A stretch of DNA of 44,890 bases. Origin: Hymenobacter profundi. Its GTDB lineage: Bacteria; Bacteroidota; Bacteroidia; Cytophagales; Hymenobacteraceae. The notes under the pieces were generated by a model. The model searched no databases. It saw only the letters and a program-made list of their open reading frames with translations, and had not been told where the DNA came from. Shown here piece after piece: positions 32,912 through 39,539 of this stretch. The position numbers were made by a program, and so were the translations under genes. Within the stretch, counting starts at the first letter, position 1; every line of letters starts with the position of its first letter. Where the stretch lies: positions 1-44,890 of the forward strand of contig NZ_JAHWGL010000031.1 of assembly GCF_019334315.1 (NCBI RefSeq), written 5' to 3'.

Positions 32912-35167
32912 ATGTCTACTCTCAAAAAGCTAGTACCGCTGCTGGTGCTCCTGTTGTTGCCGCTGTGGCCCGTTGCCGCGCAGGTACTCACGCCTACCAA
33001 GCTCACGGCCGCCGTCAGCAAAACCACTGCGAAGGTGGGCGACGAAATCGACCTAGTAGTGAATGCGCGCATGGAGCCCAACTGGCACCTGTACGCCACC
33101 AATTTCGACCCCGACCTAGGGCCAACGGTTTTCACGCTCACTATTCCTAAAAGTGCGGCCTATGCGCTGGTAGGTCCGCCGAAGTCGGTAGGGGAGAAGA
33201 AGAAGTTTGATGACGTGTTTAAAGGCGACGTCACCTATTTCGAAGGCACTGGCCAGATCAAACAGCGCATCAAAATTCTCCAGCCCGGCACCCTCACCAT
33301 CAAAGCCGAAGCCGACTACCAGACCTGCACCGATGTGGACGGCCGCTGCGTGCCTGGCAACGATGCCCTGTCGTTTGGCCCGATTACGGTAACCGGCACG
33401 GCTGCCGCCCCCAGCACGGGAGCTGTAACGCCACCCGCCGCTACCCCCACATCGGCTACTACCTCCCCCACGGCGACGCCCGCCACGCCTACTGCCACTG
33501 CGGCCGCAACGCCCGAATCTATGACGGCAATTGCCGCAACTGATGCCACCCCGGCACCAACTGCCGATACGGCTACCCTGGGCTCCGCAGTAACTACGGA
33601 ACTGGCCGCGAGTCCAGGTGCCGTTACGGCTGTTCCTACCCCGGCGGCTTCGGTAGCGGCCACGGCCCCTGCCGTCGATCCGGCAGCGGGCGGGCTGTGG
33701 GCGTTTGCCTTTGGGGCTTTCGTGTTTGGTTTGGGCGCCTTAATTACGCCTTGCGTTTTCCCCCTGATTCCGATGACGGTTTCGTTTTTTACCAGTGGGG
33801 GCGACAGCCGGCAACGGGGCATCACCAAGGCCGTGGTTTACGGCTTGTCCATCATCTTCATTTATGTGGTGATTGGTTTATTGGTGACGGTGCTGCTGGG
33901 GGCGGATGGCCTCAACCTCATCAGCACGCACTGGCTGCCCAACCTGATTTTCTTCGCGGTTTTTGTCACGTTTGGCCTGTCGTTTCTAGGCTTATTTGAA
34001 ATTACCCTACCCCACGGCATGGTCAATAAGATTGACGCGCAGGCCGATAAAGGTGGCTGGGGCGGCGTGTTTTTCATGGCTCTCACGCTGGTAGTGGTGT
34101 CTTTTTCGTGCACGGGACCTATTGTGGCTACCATTCTGAGTCTGGCCGCGCAAGGCCAGCGGGTGACTCCTGTTGTTGGGATGCTGGGCTTTTCGTTGGC
34201 GTTTGCGCTGCCGTTCACGTTGTTCGCTATCTTCCCAGCATGGTTGAAAAGCCTACCCCGCTCGGGCGGCTGGCTGAATACAGTGAAGGTGGTGCTGGGC
34301 TTTGTGGAATTGATGTTGGCGCTGAAATTCCTGAGCATGGCCGACCTTGCTTACCATTGGAACCTACTCTCTCGCGACCTATATATCACCATTTGGATTA
34401 CGCTCTCGGGCTTGCTGGGTCTTTACCTGTTGGGCCGCTTCAAACTCTCCCACGACTCCGACCTACCCCACCTGAGCGTGGGCCGGCTGCTGATGGCCGT
34501 GCTGGCCTTTGGCTTTATGGTGTACCTGGTACCGGGCCTGTTTGGGGCGCCGCTGCCGCTGCTGGCCGGCTACCTGCCTCCCCAAACCAGCCATGATTTC
34601 TCGCTGGCCTCGGCTGCTACCCCCATGGCGCCGGCTACCCCCGCTACCAATACGCTCTGCGAAGAGCCCCGCTACGCCGACTTCTTGGAATTGCCCCACG
34701 GCCTGCACGGCTACTTCGACCTGGCCCAGGCCCAGCGCTGTGCCCGCGCGCTGAACAAGCCCATCTTTATTGACTTCACGGGTCACGCCTGCGTGAACTG
34801 CCGCAAGATGGAAGCCACCGTGTGGAGCGACCCGCAAGTGCTTAAGCGCCTGCGCGACGACTACGTGGTAGTGGCCCTGTACGTAGACGACAAAGCCGCG
34901 CTACCTGCCAACGAGCAGTACACCTCCGCCCACGATGGCAAGGAAAAAACCACGCTCGGCAAGAAAAACGCCGATTTGCAGCTCACCGGTTTCAACGTAA
35001 ATGCCCAGCCCTACTACGTGCTGCTAGACCCGGAGGCTCCCGCCGACCTAGCGCATACATTGGCGCCCCCCATTGCTTACGAGCCCGATGTAGCCGCTTT
35101 CGTGCGCTTCTTGGATGCCGGCTTGGCGCAGTATAAGCGGCAAAATCAGCCGGTGGCGGCGCGTTAG
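32912..35167 (+). CDS. dsbD: Thiol:disulfide interchange protein DsbD
   Basis: A 751-residue inner-membrane protein that carries electrons from cytosolic thioredoxin to periplasmic proteins. A signal peptide is cut near A23. All three cysteine pairs are present: Cys139/Cys146 in the periplasmic N domain (YQTCTDVDGRCVPG), Cys281 (ITPCVFPLIP) and Cys400 (SFSCTGP) in the membrane domain, and Cys627/Cys630 in the C-terminal thioredoxin-like domain (HACVNCRKME). Between the N domain and the first helix is a linker of about 100 residues made almost only of Pro, Ala, Thr and Ser (about 161-260), much longer than in E. coli. ATG 32912 starts the signal peptide directly. Confidence 0.93.
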   Translation: MSTLKKLVPLLVLLLLPLWPVAAQVLTPTKLTAAVSKTTAKVGDEIDLVVNARMEPNWHLYATNFDPDLGPTVFTLTIPKSAAYALVGPPKSVGEKKKFDDVFKGDVTYFEGTGQIKQRIKILQPGTLTIKAEADYQTCTDVDGRCVPGNDALSFGPITVTGTAAAPSTGAVTPPAATPTSATTSPTATPATPTATAAATPESMTAIAATDATPAPTADTATLGSAVTTELAASPGAVTAVPTPAASVAATAPAVDPAAGGLWAFAFGAFVFGLGALITPCVFPLIPMTVSFFTSGGDSRQRGITKAVVYGLSIIFIYVVIGLLVTVLLGADGLNLISTHWLPNLIFFAVFVTFGLSFLGLFEITLPHGMVNKIDAQADKGGWGGVFFMALTLVVVSFSCTGPIVATILSLAAQGQRVTPVVGMLGFSLAFALPFTLFAIFPAWLKSLPRSGGWLNTVKVVLGFVELMLALKFLSMADLAYHWNLLSRDLYITIWITLSGLLGLYLLGRFKLSHDSDLPHLSVGRLLMAVLAFGFMVYLVPGLFGAPLPLLAGYLPPQTSHDFSLASAATPMAPATPATNTLCEEPRYADFLELPHGLHGYFDLAQAQRCARALNKPIFIDFTGHACVNCRKMEATVWSDPQVLKRLRDDYVVVALYVDDKAALPANEQYTSAHDGKEKTTLGKKNADLQLTGFNVNAQPYYVLLDPEAPADLAHTLAPPIAYEPDVAAFVRFLDAGLAQYKRQNQPVAAR

Positions 35168-35207
35168 AGGCAGCCTTCGCCGTACCATATCTGTCTATTG
35201 TTCAGTG

Positions 35208-35240
35208 AAAGAGGAAACAGCGTCAGCTTTTTCCTCTTTT
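35208..35240 (+). terminator. dsbD terminator
   Basis: 10-bp stem AAAGAGGAAA/TTTCCTCTTT (35208-35217, 35230-35239) with a 12-nt loop and one further T. Confidence 0.75.
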
Positions 35241-35283
35241 GCGTTGTTTCGGCTCATTGCAAACCCGGTTTCTGCGCTGCTTT

Positions 35284-36396
35284 ATGAAAAATTGCTTGTT
35301 GATTTTCCTGCTTCTATGGGGTGCCGTTGCCGGTCGGGCGCAATCTACCACCGCCCCCGATCCGAACCGCATCACGCTGGTTATTCATGGGGGCGCGGGC
35401 ACCATCACGCGGGCCAATATGTCGGCGGAAAAGGAGCAGGCCTACCGCACGGTGCTGAACCAGGCGTTGCAAACCGGCTACGCTGTGCTGAAGAAAGGCG
35501 GCACCTCGCTGGACGCCGTGCAGGCTACCATTCAGGTGATGGAAGATTCTCCGCTGTTCAATGCGGGCAAGGGGGCGGTGTTCACCCACGAAGGCCGCAA
35601 CGAAATGGACGCGGCCATCATGGACGGCAACACACTGAAGGCTGGCGCCGTGGCGGGTGTTACGGTGGTGCGCAGCCCCATCACGGCGGCGCGGGCTGTG
35701 ATGGACCAGTCGGAGCACGTGATGCTGGCTGGCCGCGGTGCCGAGCAATTTGCCAAAGAGAAAGGCCTCGCTATTGTTGACCCTAGCTATTTCTATACAG
35801 AGGCCCGCCACCAACAGCTCGAAAAAGCTTTGGCCGCTGAGAAAAGCGCCGGTACGCCCGATCAACTCAATACTCCTACCAAAGTAGAGGCCGCGCCCGT
35901 CAAGAAAGCCAAAACCAAATTGAAACCCGGTAAGCCGCAAAGCGCTGTCCCTTATGAAGACCAGATCTTTACGGAGGGTAGGAAGTATGGTACCGTGGGT
36001 GCCGTGGCCGTGGACCAATACGGCAACCTGGCCGCTGCCACCAGCACCGGCGGCATGACCAACAAGCGTTACGGCCGCATTGGCGATGCGCCCCTCATCG
36101 GCGCCGGCACCTACGCCGATAATAACGCCTGCGCCGTATCGTGTACGGGTTGGGGCGAATTCTTCATCCGGGCTACGGTGGCCCGCGATGTGGCCGCTCG
36201 CATGGAGTACCAGAAAGTGCCTCTGGCGCAGGCCGCGCAAGCCACCATCGAGAAGGTAGGAAAAATGGGAGGCGATGGTGGTCTGATTGCCGTAGACCGC
36301 CAAGGCAACATTGCCATGCCGTTCAATTCAGAAGGCATGTACCGGGGCTATATTAAAGCCAACGGCGACGCGCAAATTCTGATTTATAAGGAGTAA
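35284..36396 (+). CDS. Isoaspartyl peptidase / L-asparaginase, exported Ntn hydrolase
   Basis: A 370-residue precursor of the type 2 asparaginase family. It cuts itself to expose the catalytic Thr237 in YGTVGAVAVD; binding residues lie in IHGGAGT (about residues 33-39), TSTGGMTNKRYGRIGDAPLIG and CTGWGEFFIR. The first ~20 residues are a signal peptide, so unlike E. coli IaaA it should act in the periplasm, degrading isoaspartyl dipeptides or asparagine. The stretch before Thr237 is a long Lys/Pro/Ala linker, usual for the segment lost during maturation. ATG 35284 starts the signal sequence; the frame opens 45 nt earlier. Confidence 0.92.
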   Translation: MKNCLLIFLLLWGAVAGRAQSTTAPDPNRITLVIHGGAGTITRANMSAEKEQAYRTVLNQALQTGYAVLKKGGTSLDAVQATIQVMEDSPLFNAGKGAVFTHEGRNEMDAAIMDGNTLKAGAVAGVTVVRSPITAARAVMDQSEHVMLAGRGAEQFAKEKGLAIVDPSYFYTEARHQQLEKALAAEKSAGTPDQLNTPTKVEAAPVKKAKTKLKPGKPQSAVPYEDQIFTEGRKYGTVGAVAVDQYGNLAAATSTGGMTNKRYGRIGDAPLIGAGTYADNNACAVSCTGWGEFFIRATVARDVAARMEYQKVPLAQAAQATIEKVGKMGGDGGLIAVDRQGNIAMPFNSEGMYRGYIKANGDAQILIYKE

Positions 36397-36570
36397 GCAT
36401 TTGCTGGCGGGTAGTGTTTTGCGGGATTACAAAGCAGCCTCGCCGGATGAGTACAATAATTGTAATGAAACGCCTGTTTTCCTGCCGAAAATACCTGAAC
36501 TTTGCGCCGCTCTTTATCCGGAGGAGGTTAGGGAGCCGTAAGGCAGCTATAGCTATGTGCTCAGAAAAGG
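36397..36570. other. Intergenic stretch downstream of asparaginase gene
   Basis: About 174 bp between the asparaginase stop and the twin hairpins. Short frames on both strands have no supporting features. No clear terminator for the asparaginase gene on the plus strand was found. Confidence 0.5.
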
Positions 36571-36606
36571 GCAAAAAGAAAGGCTGCACCCACCCAGATG
36601 CAGCCT
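36571..36606 (-). terminator. Terminator hairpin of tRNA-like transcript (hairpin 2)
   Basis: Minus strand: arms AGGCTGCA/TGCAGCCT (36599-36606 and 36581-36588) around loop TCTGGGTGGG, followed by a U-rich tract (TTCTTTTT, 36573-36580). The loop is identical to that of the hairpin at 36618-36637. Confidence 0.65.
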
Positions 36607-36617
36607 CCTAATAAAGA

Positions 36618-36637
36618 ACGTACCCACCCAGATACGT
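36618..36637 (-). ncRNA. Hairpin 1 with loop identical to the terminator hairpin
   Basis: Arms ACGTA/TACGT (36633-36637 and 36618-36622) around loop TCTGGGTGGG on the minus strand. Stem sequence differs from its neighbour at 36581-36606 while staying paired, and the loop is unchanged. It would be part of the 3' trailer of the tRNA-like transcript. Confidence 0.5.
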
Positions 36638-36676
36638 CCCGGTACTCTTCCACTTCCCAAAATCCACCCAAAAAAG

Positions 36677-36791
36677 CTGTAGAAGAAGGATTCGAACCTC
36701 CACGGTGTAGTTAGCCGGCCGCCGGACCAGTTTATCCCGAATCACCACCCGCGAGAGAGGCGGGCATGTCTGCCAGTTTCATCATTCTACA
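36677..36791 (-). tRNA. Unusual class II tRNA-like gene, anticodon CUC, very long variable arm
   Basis: Complete tRNA fold on the minus strand: 7-bp acceptor TGTAGAA/TTCTACA (36785-36791, 36678-36684), T8, D arm ATG/CAT with G18G19 and A21, anticodon stem CCCGC/GCGGG with loop CTCTCTC (anticodon CUC at 36755-36757), and T arm GGAGG-TTCGAAT-CCTTC. The variable region is 46 nt, closed by GGTG/CACC. Discriminator base is G (36677) and CCA is not encoded; TTTTTT follows almost directly. CUC reads GAG (Glu), but normal tRNA-Glu has a short variable loop; a long arm with discriminator G resembles tRNA-Ser. U37 is atypical, since a purine is usual. It may be a divergent tRNA, a tRNA with a non-decoding job, or a well-preserved pseudogene. 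The tRNA fold is well supported; identity is open. Confidence 0.75.
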
Positions 36792-36831
36792 ATGTCTGAT
36801 GTAATCGTCCGCCGTTCGCGTTTGATTATGA

Positions 36832-36839
36832 CAAATGTA
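36832..36839 (-). promoter_or_regulatory. -7 element for tRNA-like gene
   Basis: TACATTTG on the minus strand, 41 nt upstream of the first base of the tRNA-like fold. Matches TAnnTTTG; no TTG at -33. The following stretch to 36948 is strongly AT-rich and should also hold the divergent promoter of the Lrp/AsnC gene. Confidence 0.5.
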
Positions 36840-36948
36840 GTAGTTGAATCGTTATTATAAAATTTTATCAGACATTTGCTCAAAAATTTACATTAAATTT
36901 AATAATAGGCAGTATGCATTGCCAAATGCTTAAACACACCGCTAAAAA

Positions 36949-37413
36949 ATGGCCCGCAATTACGAACTTGATGACACCGACCGCAAAATATTAGCGCTAC
37001 TGATAGCAGACGCTAAAATGCCCTACACTGAAATTGCCCGCAAGGTGCACGTATCCGGAGGTACGGTGCACGTGCGCATGGCCCGGCTGGAGGAGCTGGG
37101 GATTGTGCAGGGTGCTACCCTACGTATTGACTATGAGAAACTTGGGTATGGCGTAACGGCCTTCATTGGTATCTACCTGCTCAAAAGCTCAATGTATAAC
37201 GGCGTGGCGGAGGAGATGAAAAAGATTCCGGAAATCGTGAGCATGAACTACACGACTGGCAACTACGGCATCTTTGCCCGCCTCGTGTGTCGCGATACGC
37301 AGCACCTGCGCGAGGTATTGCACGACCAGATTCAACTGATTGAAGGTATCGAACGAACAGAAACGCTGATTTCGTTGGAAGAGTCGCTAAACCGCCCTAT
37401 TCAACTACTGTAA
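36949..37413 (+). CDS. Lrp/AsnC-family transcriptional regulator
   Basis: A 154-residue DNA-binding protein. The N-terminal winged helix-turn-helix (about 6-60) has LDDTDRKILALLIADAK and YTEIARKVHVSGGTVHVRMARLE; the C-terminal RAM effector-binding domain (about 68-145) has the GNYGIFARLVCRD and IERTETLISLEES strands. Family members sense amino acids and form octameric discs. It is divergent from the tRNA-like gene, and whether it controls that gene is unknown. Targets cannot be read from sequence. Confidence 0.93.
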   Translation: MARNYELDDTDRKILALLIADAKMPYTEIARKVHVSGGTVHVRMARLEELGIVQGATLRIDYEKLGYGVTAFIGIYLLKSSMYNGVAEEMKKIPEIVSMNYTTGNYGIFARLVCRDTQHLREVLHDQIQLIEGIERTETLISLEESLNRPIQLL

Positions 37414-37423
37414 CAATTTAGTG

Positions 37424-37473
37424 TTCAAGCAAAAAGCCCCGTTCCTGTACAGGAACGGGGCTTTTTGCTTGAA
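37424..37473. terminator. Bidirectional terminator, perfect 50-nt palindrome
   Basis: Two 25-nt arms (37424-37448, 37449-37473) pair completely with no spacer; A and T runs lie inside the stem. It separates the convergent Lrp/AsnC and trxA genes. Confidence 0.93.
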
Positions 37474-37488
37474 TGAAGATAGAGTGCC

Positions 37489-37821
37489 TTAGGCAACCGT
37501 TACCTGCGCATCCAGTTTCTGGGCCAGTACGTGCTTCGGTACAGCACCTACTTGCTTGTCTACAATCTGACCGTTTTTGAAAACGAGCAGGGTAGGAATG
37601 CTGCGGATGCCGAATTTGGCCGAAGTCTGTGGGTTAGAGTCTACGTCGACTTTGCCTACCACTACTTTGCCTTCATATTCGCCGGCCAGTTCTTCTACTA
37701 CGGGGCCTACCATGCGGCAAGGGCCGCACCACTCAGCCCAAAAGTCGACCAGTACCGGCTTATCGGAGTTGATGATTTCGTCGAAGTTAGAATCGGTAAT
37801 CTCGATTGCTTTGTGTCCCAT
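37489..37821 (-). CDS. trxA: Thioredoxin
   Basis: A 110-residue cytosolic thioredoxin with the active site WCGPC (Cys32, Cys35), the buried Asp in VDFWAEW, and the cis-proline in [10 protein letters not shown]. It reduces disulfides in ribonucleotide reductase and other enzymes and could feed electrons to the DsbD encoded at 32912. The start at 37821 gives standard thioredoxin length; the frame continues upstream through non-coding DNA. It is downstream of dnaE and an uncharacterised gene on the same strand. Confidence 0.97.
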   Translation of the reverse strand: MGHKAIEITDSNFDEIINSDKPVLVDFWAEWCGPCRMVGPVVEELAGEYEGKVVVGKVDVDSNPQTSAKFGIRSIPTLLVFKNGQIVDKQVGAVPKHVLAQKLDAQVTVA

Positions 37822-38003
37822 GACAGTAGGGGGTTGATGATACAAGGTTAAAATGCTTCTTACGAGCCTTGGGCTTGCAAGGTAGCAGATTGGGAGTTTA
37901 ACAAGCGAACCGTAGGAAAGTTCAGACCTGCGCGCTATTTGGCTGTGGTAGCTCCTACGTGGTTTATTACAGAAAACCAGCCCGACCAAATCAGCGATAA
38001 AAA

Positions 38004-39473
38004 CTAGTTGGTACCACTCAAATCGATGGAAGTAAGATCTGCCTCGCCCTGCGCGTTTGTAACGGTTTGCCAGACAGGAGCGGCCGTGGTAGCGGCAGGT
38101 GGCGTAAGGAGAAGGTAGGTAGGGCGCGCAGCATTCGGCACCAGAAGATAACCCGTGGTGCGTACAGTCTGTGACCCCGTGCGTAGGGCAAGAATACGGG
38201 CATAATAGGGCCACGCCAACTCCACGTATTGTCCGGGACTCAAACGGGCAATTTCCTGATTACCCACGAATACGGGAATAGCTTCGGGATGAGCAGCGTC
38301 GGGCCGGCGGTATAGGTATACGTAGGCGGTATCGGCCTGGGCCGGCTTACGGCCTAGCGGGTCGGGGTAGGGCGCCAGCTGGCTGGTGCGCATGTCAAGC
38401 GCATAAGCTGTGGGCTCGCCCGTATGGTCTGGAACAGGCACTACTCGGACACCACCTGTTATCATAACACTTGCCTGAGTTTTAGATTTGGCTTTCATGA
38501 AATTGACATCAAGCGGTGCTTCGCCTACAAACGTGAAAAAATCGTGCTGACGGGTCAGCGGGAAATACGAGCCCCCTTGTTGCACGTACGCTTGGTAGCC
38601 ATCTGAGAAACCCCATAAGTCTTTGGGATGGGTGCGTACTCCTTGGCCATCTACCAGTACTGGTCGTACGCGCGTAATGCCTGACCATAAGTACTTGGCC
38701 GGGTGGCCATACAGTCGCACAGCTACGGTGTCCGTGAGTACGGTCACGCTGGAATCGGGCCGATTGGTGAGGAACTGCGTGAAGTTTCGGTACACCCCGC
38801 GCCGTGGCGACTCGCGCAAGATAGCCGCCGTAGGGCCGGCCGTGGAGGAACGCCCGAGCGAGGTTGCTACGGGCGCTTCGTCGGCGGTGAGCTGGGTCAG
38901 CGTGCGGGCCGGGCCTTGGGCAGTAGGCGGCCAGGGTGGGGTAAGCTGCTCCAGGCATTGTTGTAGGAGGGAAGCCACGTGCCCGGCGTGCAAGGCCGTG
39001 GTTTCGAGCGCTCGCCCTGAGGTACTGGCCCCTACACTCTGCACCAAATGATAGCCATCGGCTGCGTGCAGGTACACATCGGCTGCCAGCGCCGCGCTGG
39101 CGTCTTCCGTCAACCCATTAAGCTGTTCGCCTATCCGTAGTTGCCGAATGCACAGCGTAAGGGCCTGATCGGTAGGACGGGCAGGAAGCTGACGACGCAG
39201 AAAATCCGTCAGCTCTTGCTCCAGGCCATTTCGGAAGAGTACCGCCGCCGGCTTATTGCCTAAGCCTCTGTACACGAGCCCAATACCTGGCCGCCCTGGT
39301 CGGCCATCTACTACCTGCTCCACATGTACGGAGCGGTTGGGAAGGGTCACTGTTTGTTTGCTCAAATCTAAATAATAGACTTGGCTGCGAGCCGGTAGCA
39401 TCGTTAGCAATGCTAATAATAATGTAAGTATCCCGTAAAGTGGGAGCCGCAGGGTAGGGCCTGTGCGCATCAT
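38004..39473 (-). CDS. Uncharacterised secreted protein
   Basis: A 489-residue protein (one residue shorter if the second ATG is used) that I do not recognise. A signal peptide is clear (about 1-30, [13 protein letters not shown]). The rest is rich in beta-strand patterns, with no Cys pair, no metal motif and no membrane helix; [18 protein letters not shown] near the N-terminus and a closing Thr/Ser/Gly-rich tail stand out. It lies 66 bp after the dnaE stop and 182 bp before trxA, all on the minus strand. It should be periplasmic or surface-attached. The reading frame is long and free of frameshifts, so it is a real gene. Confidence 0.75.
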   Translation of the reverse strand: MMRTGPTLRLPLYGILTLLLALLTMLPARSQVYYLDLSKQTVTLPNRSVHVEQVVDGRPGRPGIGLVYRGLGNKPAAVLFRNGLEQELTDFLRRQLPARPTDQALTLCIRQLRIGEQLNGLTEDASAALAADVYLHAADGYHLVQSVGASTSGRALETTALHAGHVASLLQQCLEQLTPPWPPTAQGPARTLTQLTADEAPVATSLGRSSTAGPTAAILRESPRRGVYRNFTQFLTNRPDSSVTVLTDTVAVRLYGHPAKYLWSGITRVRPVLVDGQGVRTHPKDLWGFSDGYQAYVQQGGSYFPLTRQHDFFTFVGEAPLDVNFMKAKSKTQASVMITGGVRVVPVPDHTGEPTAYALDMRTSQLAPYPDPLGRKPAQADTAYVYLYRRPDAAHPEAIPVFVGNQEIARLSPGQYVELAWPYYARILALRTGSQTVRTTGYLLVPNAARPTYLLLTPPAATTAAPVWQTVTNAQGEADLTSIDLSGTN

Positions 39474-39539
39474 GTAAGTAGACTTCTATGCAATAGAAGC
39501 GGCGCGGGCAATAATTACTCCAAGACAGGCCCTACTTTC

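Noticed and set aside
36414..36611. 65-codon plus-strand frame before the tRNA-like gene
   Set aside because: Runs across the twin hairpins, has no promoter, and its product has no features beyond basic residues.
36571..36839. tmRNA (ssrA) or tRNA-Sec as an explanation for the tRNA-like gene
   Set aside because: A full D arm and a 5-bp anticodon arm are present, and there is no tag-peptide frame, so not tmRNA. The acceptor is 7 bp and the anticodon is not UCA, so not tRNA-Sec.
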